Shown: one piece after another, positions 1 through 7,957 of the stretch
Position numbering within the stretch: position 1 is the first letter of the stretch
How the letters are laid out: each line of letters begins with the position of its first letter
Origin: a bacterium D16-36
GTDB taxonomy: Bacteria > Bacillota > Clostridia > Lachnospirales > Lachnospiraceae
Assembly: GCA_003611745.1 (NCBI GenBank)
Contig: RAYF01000003.1
Location: forward strand, 1 to 38,234
Length of the DNA: 38,234 nt
Direction: 5' to 3'
The notes under the pieces: generated by a model
The model's database searches: none
What the model saw: only the letters and a program-made list of their open reading frames with translations
What the model was told of the DNA's origin: nothing
Position numbers and translations under genes: made by a program

Positions 1-8
1 ATCGGGGG

Positions 9-40
9 GCGTTTTTTATTAGCTGGGCCGCAAAAAACGC
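9..40 (+). promoter_or_regulatory. Hairpin upstream of the SCIFF maturase gene
   Basis: A perfect 9-bp inverted repeat, GCGTTTTTT (9-17) and AAAAAACGC (32-40), encloses a 14-nt loop and ends 16 nt before the scfB start. In this family the SCIFF peptide gene normally lies just upstream, so this could be an intergenic attenuator or processing hairpin between scfA and scfB. It lacks a T-run downstream, so it is not a classical terminator on the plus strand. The peptide gene itself would lie outside the window. Confidence 0.4.
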
Positions 41-56
41 GGCATTGGGGGATGTT

Positions 57-1421
57 ATGATACATAAATTTAAAGCAAAGGATATTAATATTCTTTTGGA
101 TGTGAACAGCGGCGGTGTTCACATTATTGACGATATCACATATGATTTATTAGATGAAGTAAAACCGCCTTTTGAAAAAGAATGTCCGGATAAAGTAATT
201 GCAGCTCTGGCGGATAAATATAAAAAAGAGGAAATTGTGGAATCCTATGGGGAGATTGTCTCTTTGTATGAGGACAAAATGTTATATAGTGATGATATTT
301 ATGGCGATTACGCAGAGACGGCAGTTGTGTCGCCGGTCAAGGCAATGTGCCTTCATATTGCCCATGACTGTAACCTGCGCTGCCAGTATTGTTTTGCCTC
401 TACCGGAGATTTCGGCACAGGGCGCAAGATGATGCCTTTTGAGATAGGAAAAGCAGCGATAGATTTTTTGCTGGAGCAGTCTGTGGGCAGGGAAAATCTG
501 GAAGTGGACTTTTTTGGCGGTGAACCGATGATGAATTTCGAAGTGGTAAAAGAAATCGTATCTTATGCCAGAAGCAAAGAGCAGGAATGTGGAAAAAATT
601 TTAGATTTACTATGACTACGAATGGAATTCTTTTAACGGACGATACTATTGATTATCTGAATCAGGAAATGCATAATATTGTTCTTTCTATTGATGGAAG
701 AAAGGAAGTAAATGACCGTATGCGTGCCCGTGTGGATGGCAGCGGCAGTTATGACAGGATTCTGCCAAATTTCAAAAAAATGGCCAAAAAGCGCGGCGAT
801 AAGGAATATTATGTCAGGGGGACATATACCAGATATAATCTGGATTTTTCAGAGGATATTATACATTTATATGAAGAGGGGTTTGACCAGATATCGGTGG
901 AGCCTGTTATCGAGAGCCCAGAAAAGGAATATGCCATTACCGAGGCAGATTTGGAGAGGATATATCAGGAATACGACCTTTTAACGGATCGTATCAGTGA
1001 TATCAGGAAGAAAGGCGGGTTTATTAATTTCTTTCATTTTATGATAGATCTGGATCAGGGCCCTTGTGTGGTCAAACGTCTCAGGGGATGCGGCAGCGGG
1101 AACGAATATGTAGCGATTACGCCGGATGGGGATATTTATCCATGCCACCAGTTTGTGGGGCACGAAGAATATAAAATGGGAAATCTGGCTGATGGGACCT
1201 TTAATGAGGATATTAAGAAAGAATTCGCAGGTTCCCATGTGTACTCTAAGCCTGCCTGCAGGGAATGCTGGGCGAAGTTTTATTGCAGCGGCGGCTGCAA
1301 TGCGAATAACTATATATATAACGGAGATATCCATGAGGCATATGAGCTCTCCTGCAAAATTCAGAGAAAACGTCTGGAATGTGCGATATTAATGAAAGTG
1401 TGTGAGATGATGGAGGATTAG
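57..1421 (+). CDS. scfB: Thioether cross-link-forming SCIFF peptide maturase (radical SAM/SPASM)
   Basis: This enzyme uses S-adenosylmethionine and Fe-S clusters to install cysteine thioether cross-links in the six-cysteine SCIFF peptide (known of the family). The 454-residue product has an N-terminal peptide-recognition region (about 1-95). The radical SAM triad C105-x3-C109-x2-C112 follows, then FFGGEPMMNF. The C-terminal SPASM region is cysteine-rich, with CRECWAKFYCSGGCNANN near residues 402-420. ATG at 57 is preferred over TTG at 45 because GGGGGA sits about 5 nt before it and MIHKF matches the usual family start. The SCIFF substrate gene is not in the window and would be expected immediately upstream of base 1. 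The next gene follows after 6 bp, so the two may be co-transcribed. Confidence 0.92.
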   Translation: MIHKFKAKDINILLDVNSGGVHIIDDITYDLLDEVKPPFEKECPDKVIAALADKYKKEEIVESYGEIVSLYEDKMLYSDDIYGDYAETAVVSPVKAMCLHIAHDCNLRCQYCFASTGDFGTGRKMMPFEIGKAAIDFLLEQSVGRENLEVDFFGGEPMMNFEVVKEIVSYARSKEQECGKNFRFTMTTNGILLTDDTIDYLNQEMHNIVLSIDGRKEVNDRMRARVDGSGSYDRILPNFKKMAKKRGDKEYYVRGTYTRYNLDFSEDIIHLYEEGFDQISVEPVIESPEKEYAITEADLERIYQEYDLLTDRISDIRKKGGFINFFHFMIDLDQGPCVVKRLRGCGSGNEYVAITPDGDIYPCHQFVGHEEYKMGNLADGTFNEDIKKEFAGSHVYSKPACRECWAKFYCSGGCNANNYIYNGDIHEAYELSCKIQRKRLECAILMKVCEMMED

Positions 1422-1427
1422 ACAGGG

Positions 1428-2594
1428 ATGATAACATTGCTTTGCAGGATTTTTATCAGGGATGCGGGTGAGTACCAGAATCCAAAAGTGAGGAGGATGT
1501 ATGGGATACTCTGCAGTATTGTTGGTATTGTCCTGAATATCGTGCTGTTTGGGATAAAGTGTTTTGCAGGGGCGGTTACAGGCTCTGTTGCAATTATGGC
1601 AGATGCTTTTAATAATCTCTCTGATGCAGGTTCTTCTATTATTACCCTGATTGGTTTTAAGTTTGCAGGCATGAAGCCGGACAGGGAGCATCCGTTTGGC
1701 CATGCCCGTTTTGAGTATGTTTCGGGGCTGATTGTGGCACTCTCTATTATTTTGATGGGATTTGAGCTTGGACGCAGCTCAGTAGAAAAAATATTTAATC
1801 CGCAGCCGATGGAGGCGGGCCTTGCAGCAATTTTTATCTTAGTTATTTCTATTCTTGTAAAACTTTATATGGTGTCCTATAATTCTAGAATAGGGAAGAA
1901 AATCTCTTCTTCTGCAATGAGGGCAACGGCAGCGGACAGCTTGAGCGATGTGGTTGCGACTACAGTTGTGCTCGCGGACATGGGGATTATGTATTTTGCC
2001 GGGGTAAATGTGGATGGATACTGCGGCGCGATGGTTGCACTGTTTATCCTGTGGGCAGGATATCAGACAGCGAAAGAGACCGTCAGCCCGCTTCTGGGGG
2101 GGAAGCCTGACGCAGAGCTCATTGAGCAGATACACGGCATTGTTCTGGGGCATCAGGGGATTGTGGGAATACATGATGTCATTGTTCACGATTATGGCCC
2201 GGGGCGCATGATGCTTTCGCTTCATGTCGAAGTTCCCGGAGATGAAAATATTTTTAAGCTTCATGAACTTGTAGAGCATATCGAAGATGATTTGAATGAG
2301 ATATTGAATTGTGAAAGTGTGATTCATATGGATCCGATTGAGACGAAGAATGAAGTGGTTGTTGCCATGAGGGAAAAAATCTCGGAGCTGGTAAGCAGGC
2401 TGGATTCCAGCCTCAGTATCCATGATTTCCGCATGGTTACAGGGGATTCAAGGGTCAATGTGATTTTTGATGTAGTAGCGCCTCAGGAGTTTAATATGAC
2501 GGACGAGGAGCTGAGGAAAGAAATTGAGGGGCAGATCCTGCAAGAATATCCGAACCATTATGCAGTGATTAAGGTGGAAAAGGCATATGTATAG
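1428..2594 (+). CDS. Cation diffusion facilitator transporter, manganese-type metal site
   Basis: This is a membrane efflux pump of the CDF family that exchanges a divalent metal for protons. The 388 residues hold about six hydrophobic segments in the first 210. A cytoplasmic ferredoxin-like dimerisation domain follows (about 215-295), and then an extra C-terminal domain (about 305-385). The transmembrane metal site reads NxxxD in the second helix (within DAFNNLSDAG) and DxxxD in the fifth (within ADSLSDV). Zinc transporters usually have DxxxD and HxxxD, whereas NxxxD/DxxxD is the pattern of MntE-type manganese exporters, so manganese (or ferrous iron) is the inferred substrate. The start lies 6 bp after scfB. 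A conserved HPFGHARFEY motif supports the family assignment strongly. Confidence 0.93.
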   Translation: MITLLCRIFIRDAGEYQNPKVRRMYGILCSIVGIVLNIVLFGIKCFAGAVTGSVAIMADAFNNLSDAGSSIITLIGFKFAGMKPDREHPFGHARFEYVSGLIVALSIILMGFELGRSSVEKIFNPQPMEAGLAAIFILVISILVKLYMVSYNSRIGKKISSSAMRATAADSLSDVVATTVVLADMGIMYFAGVNVDGYCGAMVALFILWAGYQTAKETVSPLLGGKPDAELIEQIHGIVLGHQGIVGIHDVIVHDYGPGRMMLSLHVEVPGDENIFKLHELVEHIEDDLNEILNCESVIHMDPIETKNEVVVAMREKISELVSRLDSSLSIHDFRMVTGDSRVNVIFDVVAPQEFNMTDEELRKEIEGQILQEYPNHYAVIKVEKAYV

Positions 2595-2655
2595 CAGAGG
2601 GGATAGCGTGGCGGGCTTGCTGAATATGCGGGAATAAATAATCTGGAGGCTGAAG

Positions 2656-3282
2656 ATGGACAGAAAAAAACCGGTTAGCGGAGAGTTTTACCAGCATTTT
2701 AAGGGAAAGCTGTATCAGGTTAAAATGCTGGCAAAGGACAGTGGGACGCAGAGGGAGATTGTGGTATATCAGGCATTGTATGCACCATACGACTGTTGGA
2801 CGCAGGATTTGGAAGAATTTATGGCTCCGGTAGATAAGGAAAAATATCCGGAAGAGATGCAGAAATACCGTTTCAGGCAGGTTGTATTCCAGAAACCGCA
2901 GCCGTCTGATGAAAAGAAAGAAGAAAGGGAGCAGCCGGAAACAGTTCCCCTTGCTGCCAGGGAGCCGGTACATAGCATTAGCGATGAAGAATTGGCGAAG
3001 GCATTAAAAACCGGTCAGCCGGAACGTTATCTGGAGAATAAGATTACTGAAGAGGAGATTGCAGAACGCGGCCTGCTGCAGCTTCTGGACGCAGAGACAT
3101 TCCGTGAGAAGAGGCAGATATTTATGGGGTTAAAGCAGTATGTCACGAAGCGTATGTTAAATAATATTGCGGTTGCCCTTGATATTGTGCTGGAGGAGGG
3201 GGACATGGATGCGCAGTATGATTCTATTATGCAGTGTATGGCAGCGTTTGAACGATATGAAGGAGGGAGACTTCGCCGATGA
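2656..3282 (+). CDS. DUF1653 domain protein with an extra C-terminal region
   Basis: Residues 7-65 match the small DUF1653 fold, with GEFYQHFKGKLYQV and VVYQALY as the recognisable segments; its biochemical role is unknown. Most DUF1653 proteins are only 70-90 residues long, and here an unrecognised helical region follows. A charged linker spans residues 75-110 and a compact segment spans about 115-200. ATG at 2656 is preceded by CTGGAGGCTGAAG. The stop codon overlaps the start of the next gene by 4 bp (ATGA), so the two products are probably translated together and may act together. Confidence 0.75.
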   Translation: MDRKKPVSGEFYQHFKGKLYQVKMLAKDSGTQREIVVYQALYAPYDCWTQDLEEFMAPVDKEKYPEEMQKYRFRQVVFQKPQPSDEKKEEREQPETVPLAAREPVHSISDEELAKALKTGQPERYLENKITEEEIAERGLLQLLDAETFREKRQIFMGLKQYVTKRMLNNIAVALDIVLEEGDMDAQYDSIMQCMAAFERYEGGRLRR

Positions 3283-4352
3283 TAGAAAAGATATTAAATA
3301 GCATGTTTCATGGAAATTTAAAGACAAAAATATTTCTGTGGTCTGTTGTGCTGATGGCTGTCAGTGCACTGATTCTGCTGATGGCGGGGATAATACTTGG
3401 AAATGTTTTCTTGGGCTTTGGCGGAGTTGTTGCCGGCCTGGCGGGGCTGATCACATCCCAGTCTGTTTCGCTGAATGATCTGCAGAGGGCGAAAAAGAAA
3501 AAAAAGAAGAAAAAGGAAAAAGATAAAATGCAGGATGATATGCCGTCTGACGACTCAGAAGGCAGGGAAAAAGAAACAGAAGAGGCTTCCGGAGAGCAGA
3601 AGTCCAAAAAGGAGAGGAACCGTGAAAAGGCACAGTATCTTTCATCTCTGAATGATAAGAAACTTAAAAAGATTATGAAGGAGCACAAGGTCAACCAGAT
3701 TCATGTAAAGGTGATGATAGACAGTTATCCGGCAAAAAATATAGAACAGGCCCCGGCATTTATGTGGCGGACGGATACCATGCTCCATTTTATGATTTTG
3801 ACGGGACAGGCTGAGGAGTTCGAAGTGCCTTTAGAGGATATTAAAGGGTTTCTGCTGGTAAAAAATGTTTCTGCTGATCCGGACAAGGATTATGCTTCTT
3901 TCCAGTATTCCACATTTATTTCAAAGATGTTCCAGCCATACCTGCCAGAGTATTTTGAGACAACGAATAACGGGCAGCTTGAGAGGAAGAAGAATACGTT
4001 CCGCATTGAGCCGGGAATTTATCTGACAAATTCTTCTGTAGCGAACCTGCGGAAAGTGCTTTTGCCGGGAGTGGCTTTTCTGGTGGATGACCAGGTGATT
4101 GCGTCGACCCGTTTTAATGAGTATTTCAAGGAATTATACCGCTCGAGCCTTCTTTGTAAGAATATGGTGATTTCCCTTGAGGAATACCGGGAGCAGATAC
4201 CAAAAACGCTGGATGCACTTTTAGATGCACCGATCAGCGGCACAGAATTTGTTAATACGATATACGATTTGAACAAATACCGTCTGATTTCGAAAAATGA
4301 TGTGGTTACGTACACTCAGAGGTACCGTGAACTAAAGATGAGCAGCCATTGA
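3279..4352 (+). CDS. Unrecognised membrane-anchored protein with a lysine-rich linker
   Basis: I do not recognise this family. The 357 residues begin with two adjacent hydrophobic segments (about 19-38 and 43-63), which suggests an N-terminal membrane hairpin. A strikingly basic stretch follows at about 72-84 (eight lysines in a row, then KEKDK), then an acidic/basic charged linker to about 118. A soluble C-terminal domain of about 230 residues shows no motif I can name. The coding sequence for the lysine tract is a long A/G homopurine run (about 3488-3530), a possible slippage site. Translation is coupled to the DUF1653 gene by a 4-bp overlap. The gene precedes the recA promoter but is separate from the SOS unit. 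Confidence 0.7.
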   Translation: MIEKILNSMFHGNLKTKIFLWSVVLMAVSALILLMAGIILGNVFLGFGGVVAGLAGLITSQSVSLNDLQRAKKKKKKKKEKDKMQDDMPSDDSEGREKETEEASGEQKSKKERNREKAQYLSSLNDKKLKKIMKEHKVNQIHVKVMIDSYPAKNIEQAPAFMWRTDTMLHFMILTGQAEEFEVPLEDIKGFLLVKNVSADPDKDYASFQYSTFISKMFQPYLPEYFETTNNGQLERKKNTFRIEPGIYLTNSSVANLRKVLLPGVAFLVDDQVIASTRFNEYFKELYRSSLLCKNMVISLEEYREQIPKTLDALLDAPISGTEFVNTIYDLNKYRLISKNDVVTYTQRYRELKMSSH

Positions 4353-4429
4353 ACAAAAAAGATTGTGCAATATTTATATTGACACAGGTGGAGAAATTGT
4401 GTTAAATCAAAATTAATCCAAAAAATATA

Positions 4430-4458
4430 TTGACAGATTCGAAAAAAAAGATTATGAT
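4430..4458 (+). promoter_or_regulatory. recA promoter
   Basis: TTGACA (4430-4435) and TATGAT (4453-4458) are separated by exactly 17 bp. This is a near-perfect vegetative sigma-factor promoter about 40 bp before the recA start codon. The LexA box begins 9 bp downstream of the -10 element, where bound repressor would block transcription initiation. Confidence 0.85.
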
Positions 4459-4466
4459 ACTTGAAA

Positions 4467-4480
4467 AGAACGTTTGTTCG
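4467..4480 (+). promoter_or_regulatory. LexA (SOS) operator of recA
   Basis: The sequence AGAACGTTTGTTCG contains GAAC-N4-GTTC plus the trailing G. It differs from the Gram-positive SOS consensus CGAACN4GTTCG only at its first base. It overlaps the expected recA transcription start, so LexA cleavage after DNA damage should induce recA and the adjacent recX. Confidence 0.85.
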
Positions 4481-4498
4481 CAGAAAGGAACAGGAAAT

Positions 4499-5587
4499 AT
4501 GGCTAAGGAAGTAAAGGTAGAAGATAATAAAATGAAGGCGCTGGAAGCAGCCGTGGCACAGATAGAGAAACAGTACGGCAAGGGCTCTGTCATGAAACTG
4601 GGGGACAATACCCATTTAAATGTGGAGACGATTCCCTCCGGCTCTCTGGGGTTAGATCTGGCACTCGGCGTCGGGGGAATTCCCAGAGGGAGGATTATTG
4701 AAATCTATGGGCCGGAATCTGGCGGAAAGACGACAGTGGCGCTGCATATGGTCGCAGAGGTTCAGAAGCAGGGCGGGATTGCAGGTTTTATTGATGCAGA
4801 ACATGCTCTGGACCCTGTATATGCAAAGAGTATCGGGGTTGATATCGATAATCTCTATATTTCACAGCCTGACACGGGCGAGCAGGCACTTGAGATTACG
4901 GAGACGATGGTGCGTTCGACAGCCATGGATATCGTTATTGTGGATTCTGTAGCGGCGTTAGTCCCAAAGGCGGAAATCGAGGGCGATATGGGGGACAGCC
5001 ATGTGGGCCTGCAGGCGCGCCTGATGTCTCAGGCACTGCGTAAACTGACAGGTGTTATTGGAAAAACCAGCTGCAGTGTTATTTTTATTAACCAGCTGCG
5101 CGAAAAAGTCGGGGTAATGTTTGGAAATCCGGAGACAACGACAGGCGGGCGTGCATTAAAGTATTATTCTTCTGTGCGCCTTGAGGTGCGCAGGGGCGAG
5201 CAGATTAAAAAGGACGGCGAGCCTGTGGGCAACCGCACTAAGATTAAGGTGGTTAAGAACAAAGTAGCGCCTCCATTCCGCTCAACGGAAGTAGATATTA
5301 TTTTCGGCGAAGGTATTTCCAGAGAGGGGGAGATTCTGGACTTAGCAGCGGAAGAGAATATTGTGGTGAAGAGTGGTGCCTGGTATGCCTATGAAGGAAG
5401 CAAAATCGGGCAGGGCAGGGAAAATGCCAAAGGCTATCTGAAGGAGCATCCTGAGATTTTGGCAGAAGTAGAGCAGAAAGTACGTGATAAATATTTTAAT
5501 ACTTCCTCCGGGAATGAGGCGGAAGAAAAGGATGGCGCAGACGTTTCTTCCCCTGCAGGCGAGGCAGCGGCTGCGGAAGAGAAGTAG
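4499..5587 (+). CDS. recA: Recombinase RecA
   Basis: RecA forms ATP-dependent filaments on single-stranded DNA, catalyses strand exchange, and stimulates LexA self-cleavage. The 362-residue protein shows the Walker A motif GPESGGKTT (71-79), the [12 protein letters not shown] segment of the ATPase core, and the DNA-binding loop region around [16 protein letters not shown]. The acidic, alanine-rich C-terminal tail is typical. The ATG at 4499 is chosen over the in-frame GTG/TTG-type start at 4430 because that codon lies inside the promoter, and AAAGGAA sits about 8 nt before 4499. recX follows after 3 bp in the same SOS-controlled unit. Confidence 0.98.
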   Translation: MAKEVKVEDNKMKALEAAVAQIEKQYGKGSVMKLGDNTHLNVETIPSGSLGLDLALGVGGIPRGRIIEIYGPESGGKTTVALHMVAEVQKQGGIAGFIDAEHALDPVYAKSIGVDIDNLYISQPDTGEQALEITETMVRSTAMDIVIVDSVAALVPKAEIEGDMGDSHVGLQARLMSQALRKLTGVIGKTSCSVIFINQLREKVGVMFGNPETTTGGRALKYYSSVRLEVRRGEQIKKDGEPVGNRTKIKVVKNKVAPPFRSTEVDIIFGEGISREGEILDLAAEENIVVKSGAWYAYEGSKIGQGRENAKGYLKEHPEILAEVEQKVRDKYFNTSSGNEAEEKDGADVSSPAGEAAAAEEK

Positions 5588-5590
5588 CGC

Positions 5591-6043
5591 ATGGAGGAGG
5601 GACGTTTTCTGGCATGCCGGAAAAAGGCAATGGCACTGCTGCTGCACAATGACCGTACGAAATGGGAATTGTGTGATAAGCTTAAAAGAGCCGGATTTGA
5701 GGAAGATGCTGTGGAAGATGCGGTTGCCTATGTGGAAAGTTATCACTATCTGGATGATTTTCGTTATGCAGTGCGGTTTGCAGAGATATATTGTGAATCG
5801 CGCAGTATCCAGCGCATCCGTCAGGATTTAAAAAAGCGCCATGTGCCGGAAGAGTATATTGAGGATGCCCTAGGGCAGATTGATTATGATGATTCCAGGG
5901 CACTTGCCAAAGAGATACATAAGCTTACAAAAGGGCGGGAACTCTCAGAAGAGTTTTCCTATGAGGAAAAACAGAAGATGGCGGCAAAGCTTTACCGAAA
6001 GGGCTTTCGGTCAGACGATATCTTTCGTGAACTGGATTTATAG
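5591..6043 (+). CDS. recX: Recombination regulator RecX
   Basis: RecX binds RecA filaments and limits their activity. The 150-residue product is wholly helical. It carries the characteristic repeats, with segments such as LCDKLKRAGF and YLDDFRYAVRFAEIY, and then SIQRIRQDLKKRHV in the middle repeat. Its length fits the family (roughly 140-270 residues). The ATG follows the recA stop by 3 bp, an arrangement common in bacteria. A 10-bp hairpin downstream at 6088-6116 probably ends this transcript. Confidence 0.93.
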   Translation: MEEGRFLACRKKAMALLLHNDRTKWELCDKLKRAGFEEDAVEDAVAYVESYHYLDDFRYAVRFAEIYCESRSIQRIRQDLKKRHVPEEYIEDALGQIDYDDSRALAKEIHKLTKGRELSEEFSYEEKQKMAAKLYRKGFRSDDIFRELDL

Positions 6044-6087
6044 CAGGGTAGTGTGTGGGAAACTTACTGTGCGGCACCCCACATGAG

Positions 6088-6120
6088 CGAGTAGGGAAGA
6101 AAATCCTCCCTACTCGGTTT
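6088..6120 (+). terminator. Probable terminator after recA-recX
   Basis: A perfect 10-bp stem, CGAGTAGGGA (6088-6097) with TCCCTACTCG (6107-6116), encloses a 9-nt loop and is followed by only a short T-run (GTTTC). It lies between recX and the rny promoter, where a terminator is expected. The weak T tail lowers certainty. Confidence 0.6.
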
Positions 6121-6154
6121 CATAGCAATATGCATAAATCCTGCCTGTATTTAC

Positions 6155-6183
6155 TTGACATATTCGTGTATAAAGTATAAAAT
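6155..6183 (+). promoter_or_regulatory. rny promoter
   Basis: TTGACA (6155-6160) and TAAAAT (6178-6183) are spaced 17 bp apart, giving a strong vegetative promoter. It lies about 55 bp before the rny start codon and downstream of the recX terminator. Confidence 0.75.
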
Positions 6184-6236
6184 CATATTGTTGTGTATTT
6201 TACAATGAAAATAATATAAGGAGGTGCTCCTGTTCG

Positions 6237-7805
6237 ATGCCAAACATTGTCATTACAATCATTATTGCCATTGTGATGATAGCTGTTGTCATAGTCGTGA
6301 CTGCGCTGGCTGCTTCTAATATTTCTGTACAGAATTATAAGAAAAATGAAGAAGCAAAGCTTGGGGATGCAGAGGAGAAAGCGAGAATAATTATTGATGA
6401 AGCTTTGAAGACTGCAGAGACGAAAAAGCGCGAAGCATTGCTCGAAGCAAAGGAGGAGGCGCTCAAAAACAAAAATGAGATTGAGCGGGAATCCAAGGAA
6501 AGACGGGCGGAAATTCAGCGATATGAGAAGAGAGTGCTATCGAAAGAGGAAGCTCTGGATAAGAAATCGGAAATTTTGGAACGGAAAGAAGCCAAGTTAA
6601 ATGCAAGGGATGCTGATTTGGACAAGCAGAAGAAAGAGCTGAATGAGATAAAAAACAGCCACTTGCAGGAACTTGAAAAGATTTCCGGCCTGACGACCGA
6701 ACAAGCTAAGGAATATCTGTTAAGATCTGTTGAGGATGATGTGAAACATGAAACCGCGGTTCTTGTGAAAGAACTGGACCGCAAGGCAAAAGAGGAAGCT
6801 GATAAGAGAGCGAAAGATTATGTGGTGACTGCCATTCAACGCTGTGCAGCCGACCATGTTGCTGAGACTACGATTTCAGTGGTTCAGTTGCCAAATGATG
6901 AAATGAAGGGTAGAATCATTGGGCGAGAGGGAAGAAATATTCGTACCCTGGAGACTTTGACTGGTGTGAACTTAATTATTGATGATACACCGGAAGCAGT
7001 CGTTTTATCAGGATTTGATGGAGTTCGAAGAGAAGTTGCAAGAATTGCTCTTGAAAAACTTATCGTAGATGGAAGAATCCATCCGGCGAGAATTGAAGAA
7101 ATGGTCGAAAAGGCTCAAAAAGAAGTGGAATCTATGATTCGCGAGGAAGGGGAGGCTGCCACATTGGAGGTTGGTGTCCATGGCATAAATCCTGAGCTGA
7201 TTCGTTTATTAGGAAGAATGAAATTTAGAACCAGTTATGGGCAGAATGCGTTAAAGCATTCCGTAGAAGTGGCACATTTGTCTGGTTTGCTTGCAGGGGA
7301 GATTGGAGTGGATGTGCGCACTGCAAAACGGGCTGGTCTATTGCATGATATTGGCAAGTCTGTGGATCAGGATATGGAAGGTACCCATGTACAGATTGGT
7401 GCGGATCTTTGTCGTAAGTATAAAGAGTCCGGTATTGTCATAAATGCCGTTGAAGCACACCATGGGGATGTTGAACCGGAAACCCTGATTGCCTGCATTG
7501 TACAGGCCGCAGATACAATTTCTGCTGCACGTCCTGGTGCACGCAGGGAAACTTTAGAAACATACACAAACAGATTGAAACAGTTAGAAGATATTTCCAA
7601 TGGCTTTAAAGGAGTTGATAAGTCATTTGCGATTCAGGCAGGCCGTGAGGTAAGAGTCATGGTTGTGCCGGATAAGGTAAGTGACGATGAGATGATTCTG
7701 TTAGCAAGGGACATTTCAAAACAGATAGAAGACGAATTAAAATATCCTGGACAGATTAAGGTTAATGTGATTCGTGAATCCAGAGTGACAGATTATGCAA
7801 AATAA
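6237..7805 (+). CDS. rny: Ribonuclease Y
   Basis: RNase Y is the membrane-anchored endoribonuclease that starts mRNA decay in many Firmicutes. The 522 residues match the usual length. An N-terminal transmembrane helix (about 4-26) is followed by a long charged coiled coil (about 35-200). A KH RNA-binding domain carries [10 protein letters not shown] (about 225-234), and an HD hydrolase domain has its His-Asp pair at 370-371 (LLHDIGK), with further metal-ligand histidines in EAHHGD. The ATG is preceded by AAGGAGGTG, a very strong ribosome-binding site. The gene stands alone between its own promoter and terminator. Confidence 0.97.
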   Translation: MPNIVITIIIAIVMIAVVIVVTALAASNISVQNYKKNEEAKLGDAEEKARIIIDEALKTAETKKREALLEAKEEALKNKNEIERESKERRAEIQRYEKRVLSKEEALDKKSEILERKEAKLNARDADLDKQKKELNEIKNSHLQELEKISGLTTEQAKEYLLRSVEDDVKHETAVLVKELDRKAKEEADKRAKDYVVTAIQRCAADHVAETTISVVQLPNDEMKGRIIGREGRNIRTLETLTGVNLIIDDTPEAVVLSGFDGVRREVARIALEKLIVDGRIHPARIEEMVEKAQKEVESMIREEGEAATLEVGVHGINPELIRLLGRMKFRTSYGQNALKHSVEVAHLSGLLAGEIGVDVRTAKRAGLLHDIGKSVDQDMEGTHVQIGADLCRKYKESGIVINAVEAHHGDVEPETLIACIVQAADTISAARPGARRETLETYTNRLKQLEDISNGFKGVDKSFAIQAGREVRVMVVPDKVSDDEMILLARDISKQIEDELKYPGQIKVNVIRESRVTDYAK

Positions 7806-7834
7806 TCACAATGTCGAATAGTAACATGATTAAG

Positions 7835-7866
7835 AGGAGTCGTTAAGCGGCTCCTTTTCTTCTTGT
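7835..7866 (+). terminator. Rho-independent terminator of rny
   Basis: AGGAGTCG (7835-7842) pairs with CGGCTCCT (7848-7855) across a short loop, with one G-T pair. It is followed directly by a T-rich tract (TTTTCTTCTT). It sits 30 bp after the rny stop codon. Confidence 0.85.
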
Positions 7867-7867
7867 A

Positions 7868-7924
7868 AGGAACTGTAGGAAAATAAGTGATTAAGATTGC
7901 GCAGAATATTTTTCTGCAGTTCCT
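7868..7924. repeat. Imperfect intergenic palindrome of the AAGGAAYTGT type
   Basis: AGGAACTGTAGGAAAA on the left and TTTTTCTGCAGTTCCT on the right form a 16-bp stem with two G-T/A-C-type differences around a loop of about 25 nt. Very similar arms occur after the ThiF-like gene (21931-21962), and a shorter version follows proC. It lies in the space between the rny terminator and the ASKHA gene. The function is unknown. Confidence 0.5.
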
Positions 7925-7957
7925 AAGTATCAAAATTGGGAAAGACGGGGTATCACT

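Noticed and set aside
1839-2423. 194-codon minus-strand frame opposite the CDF transporter
   Set aside because: The plus-strand protein is clearly a transporter; this frame has no start context or domain.
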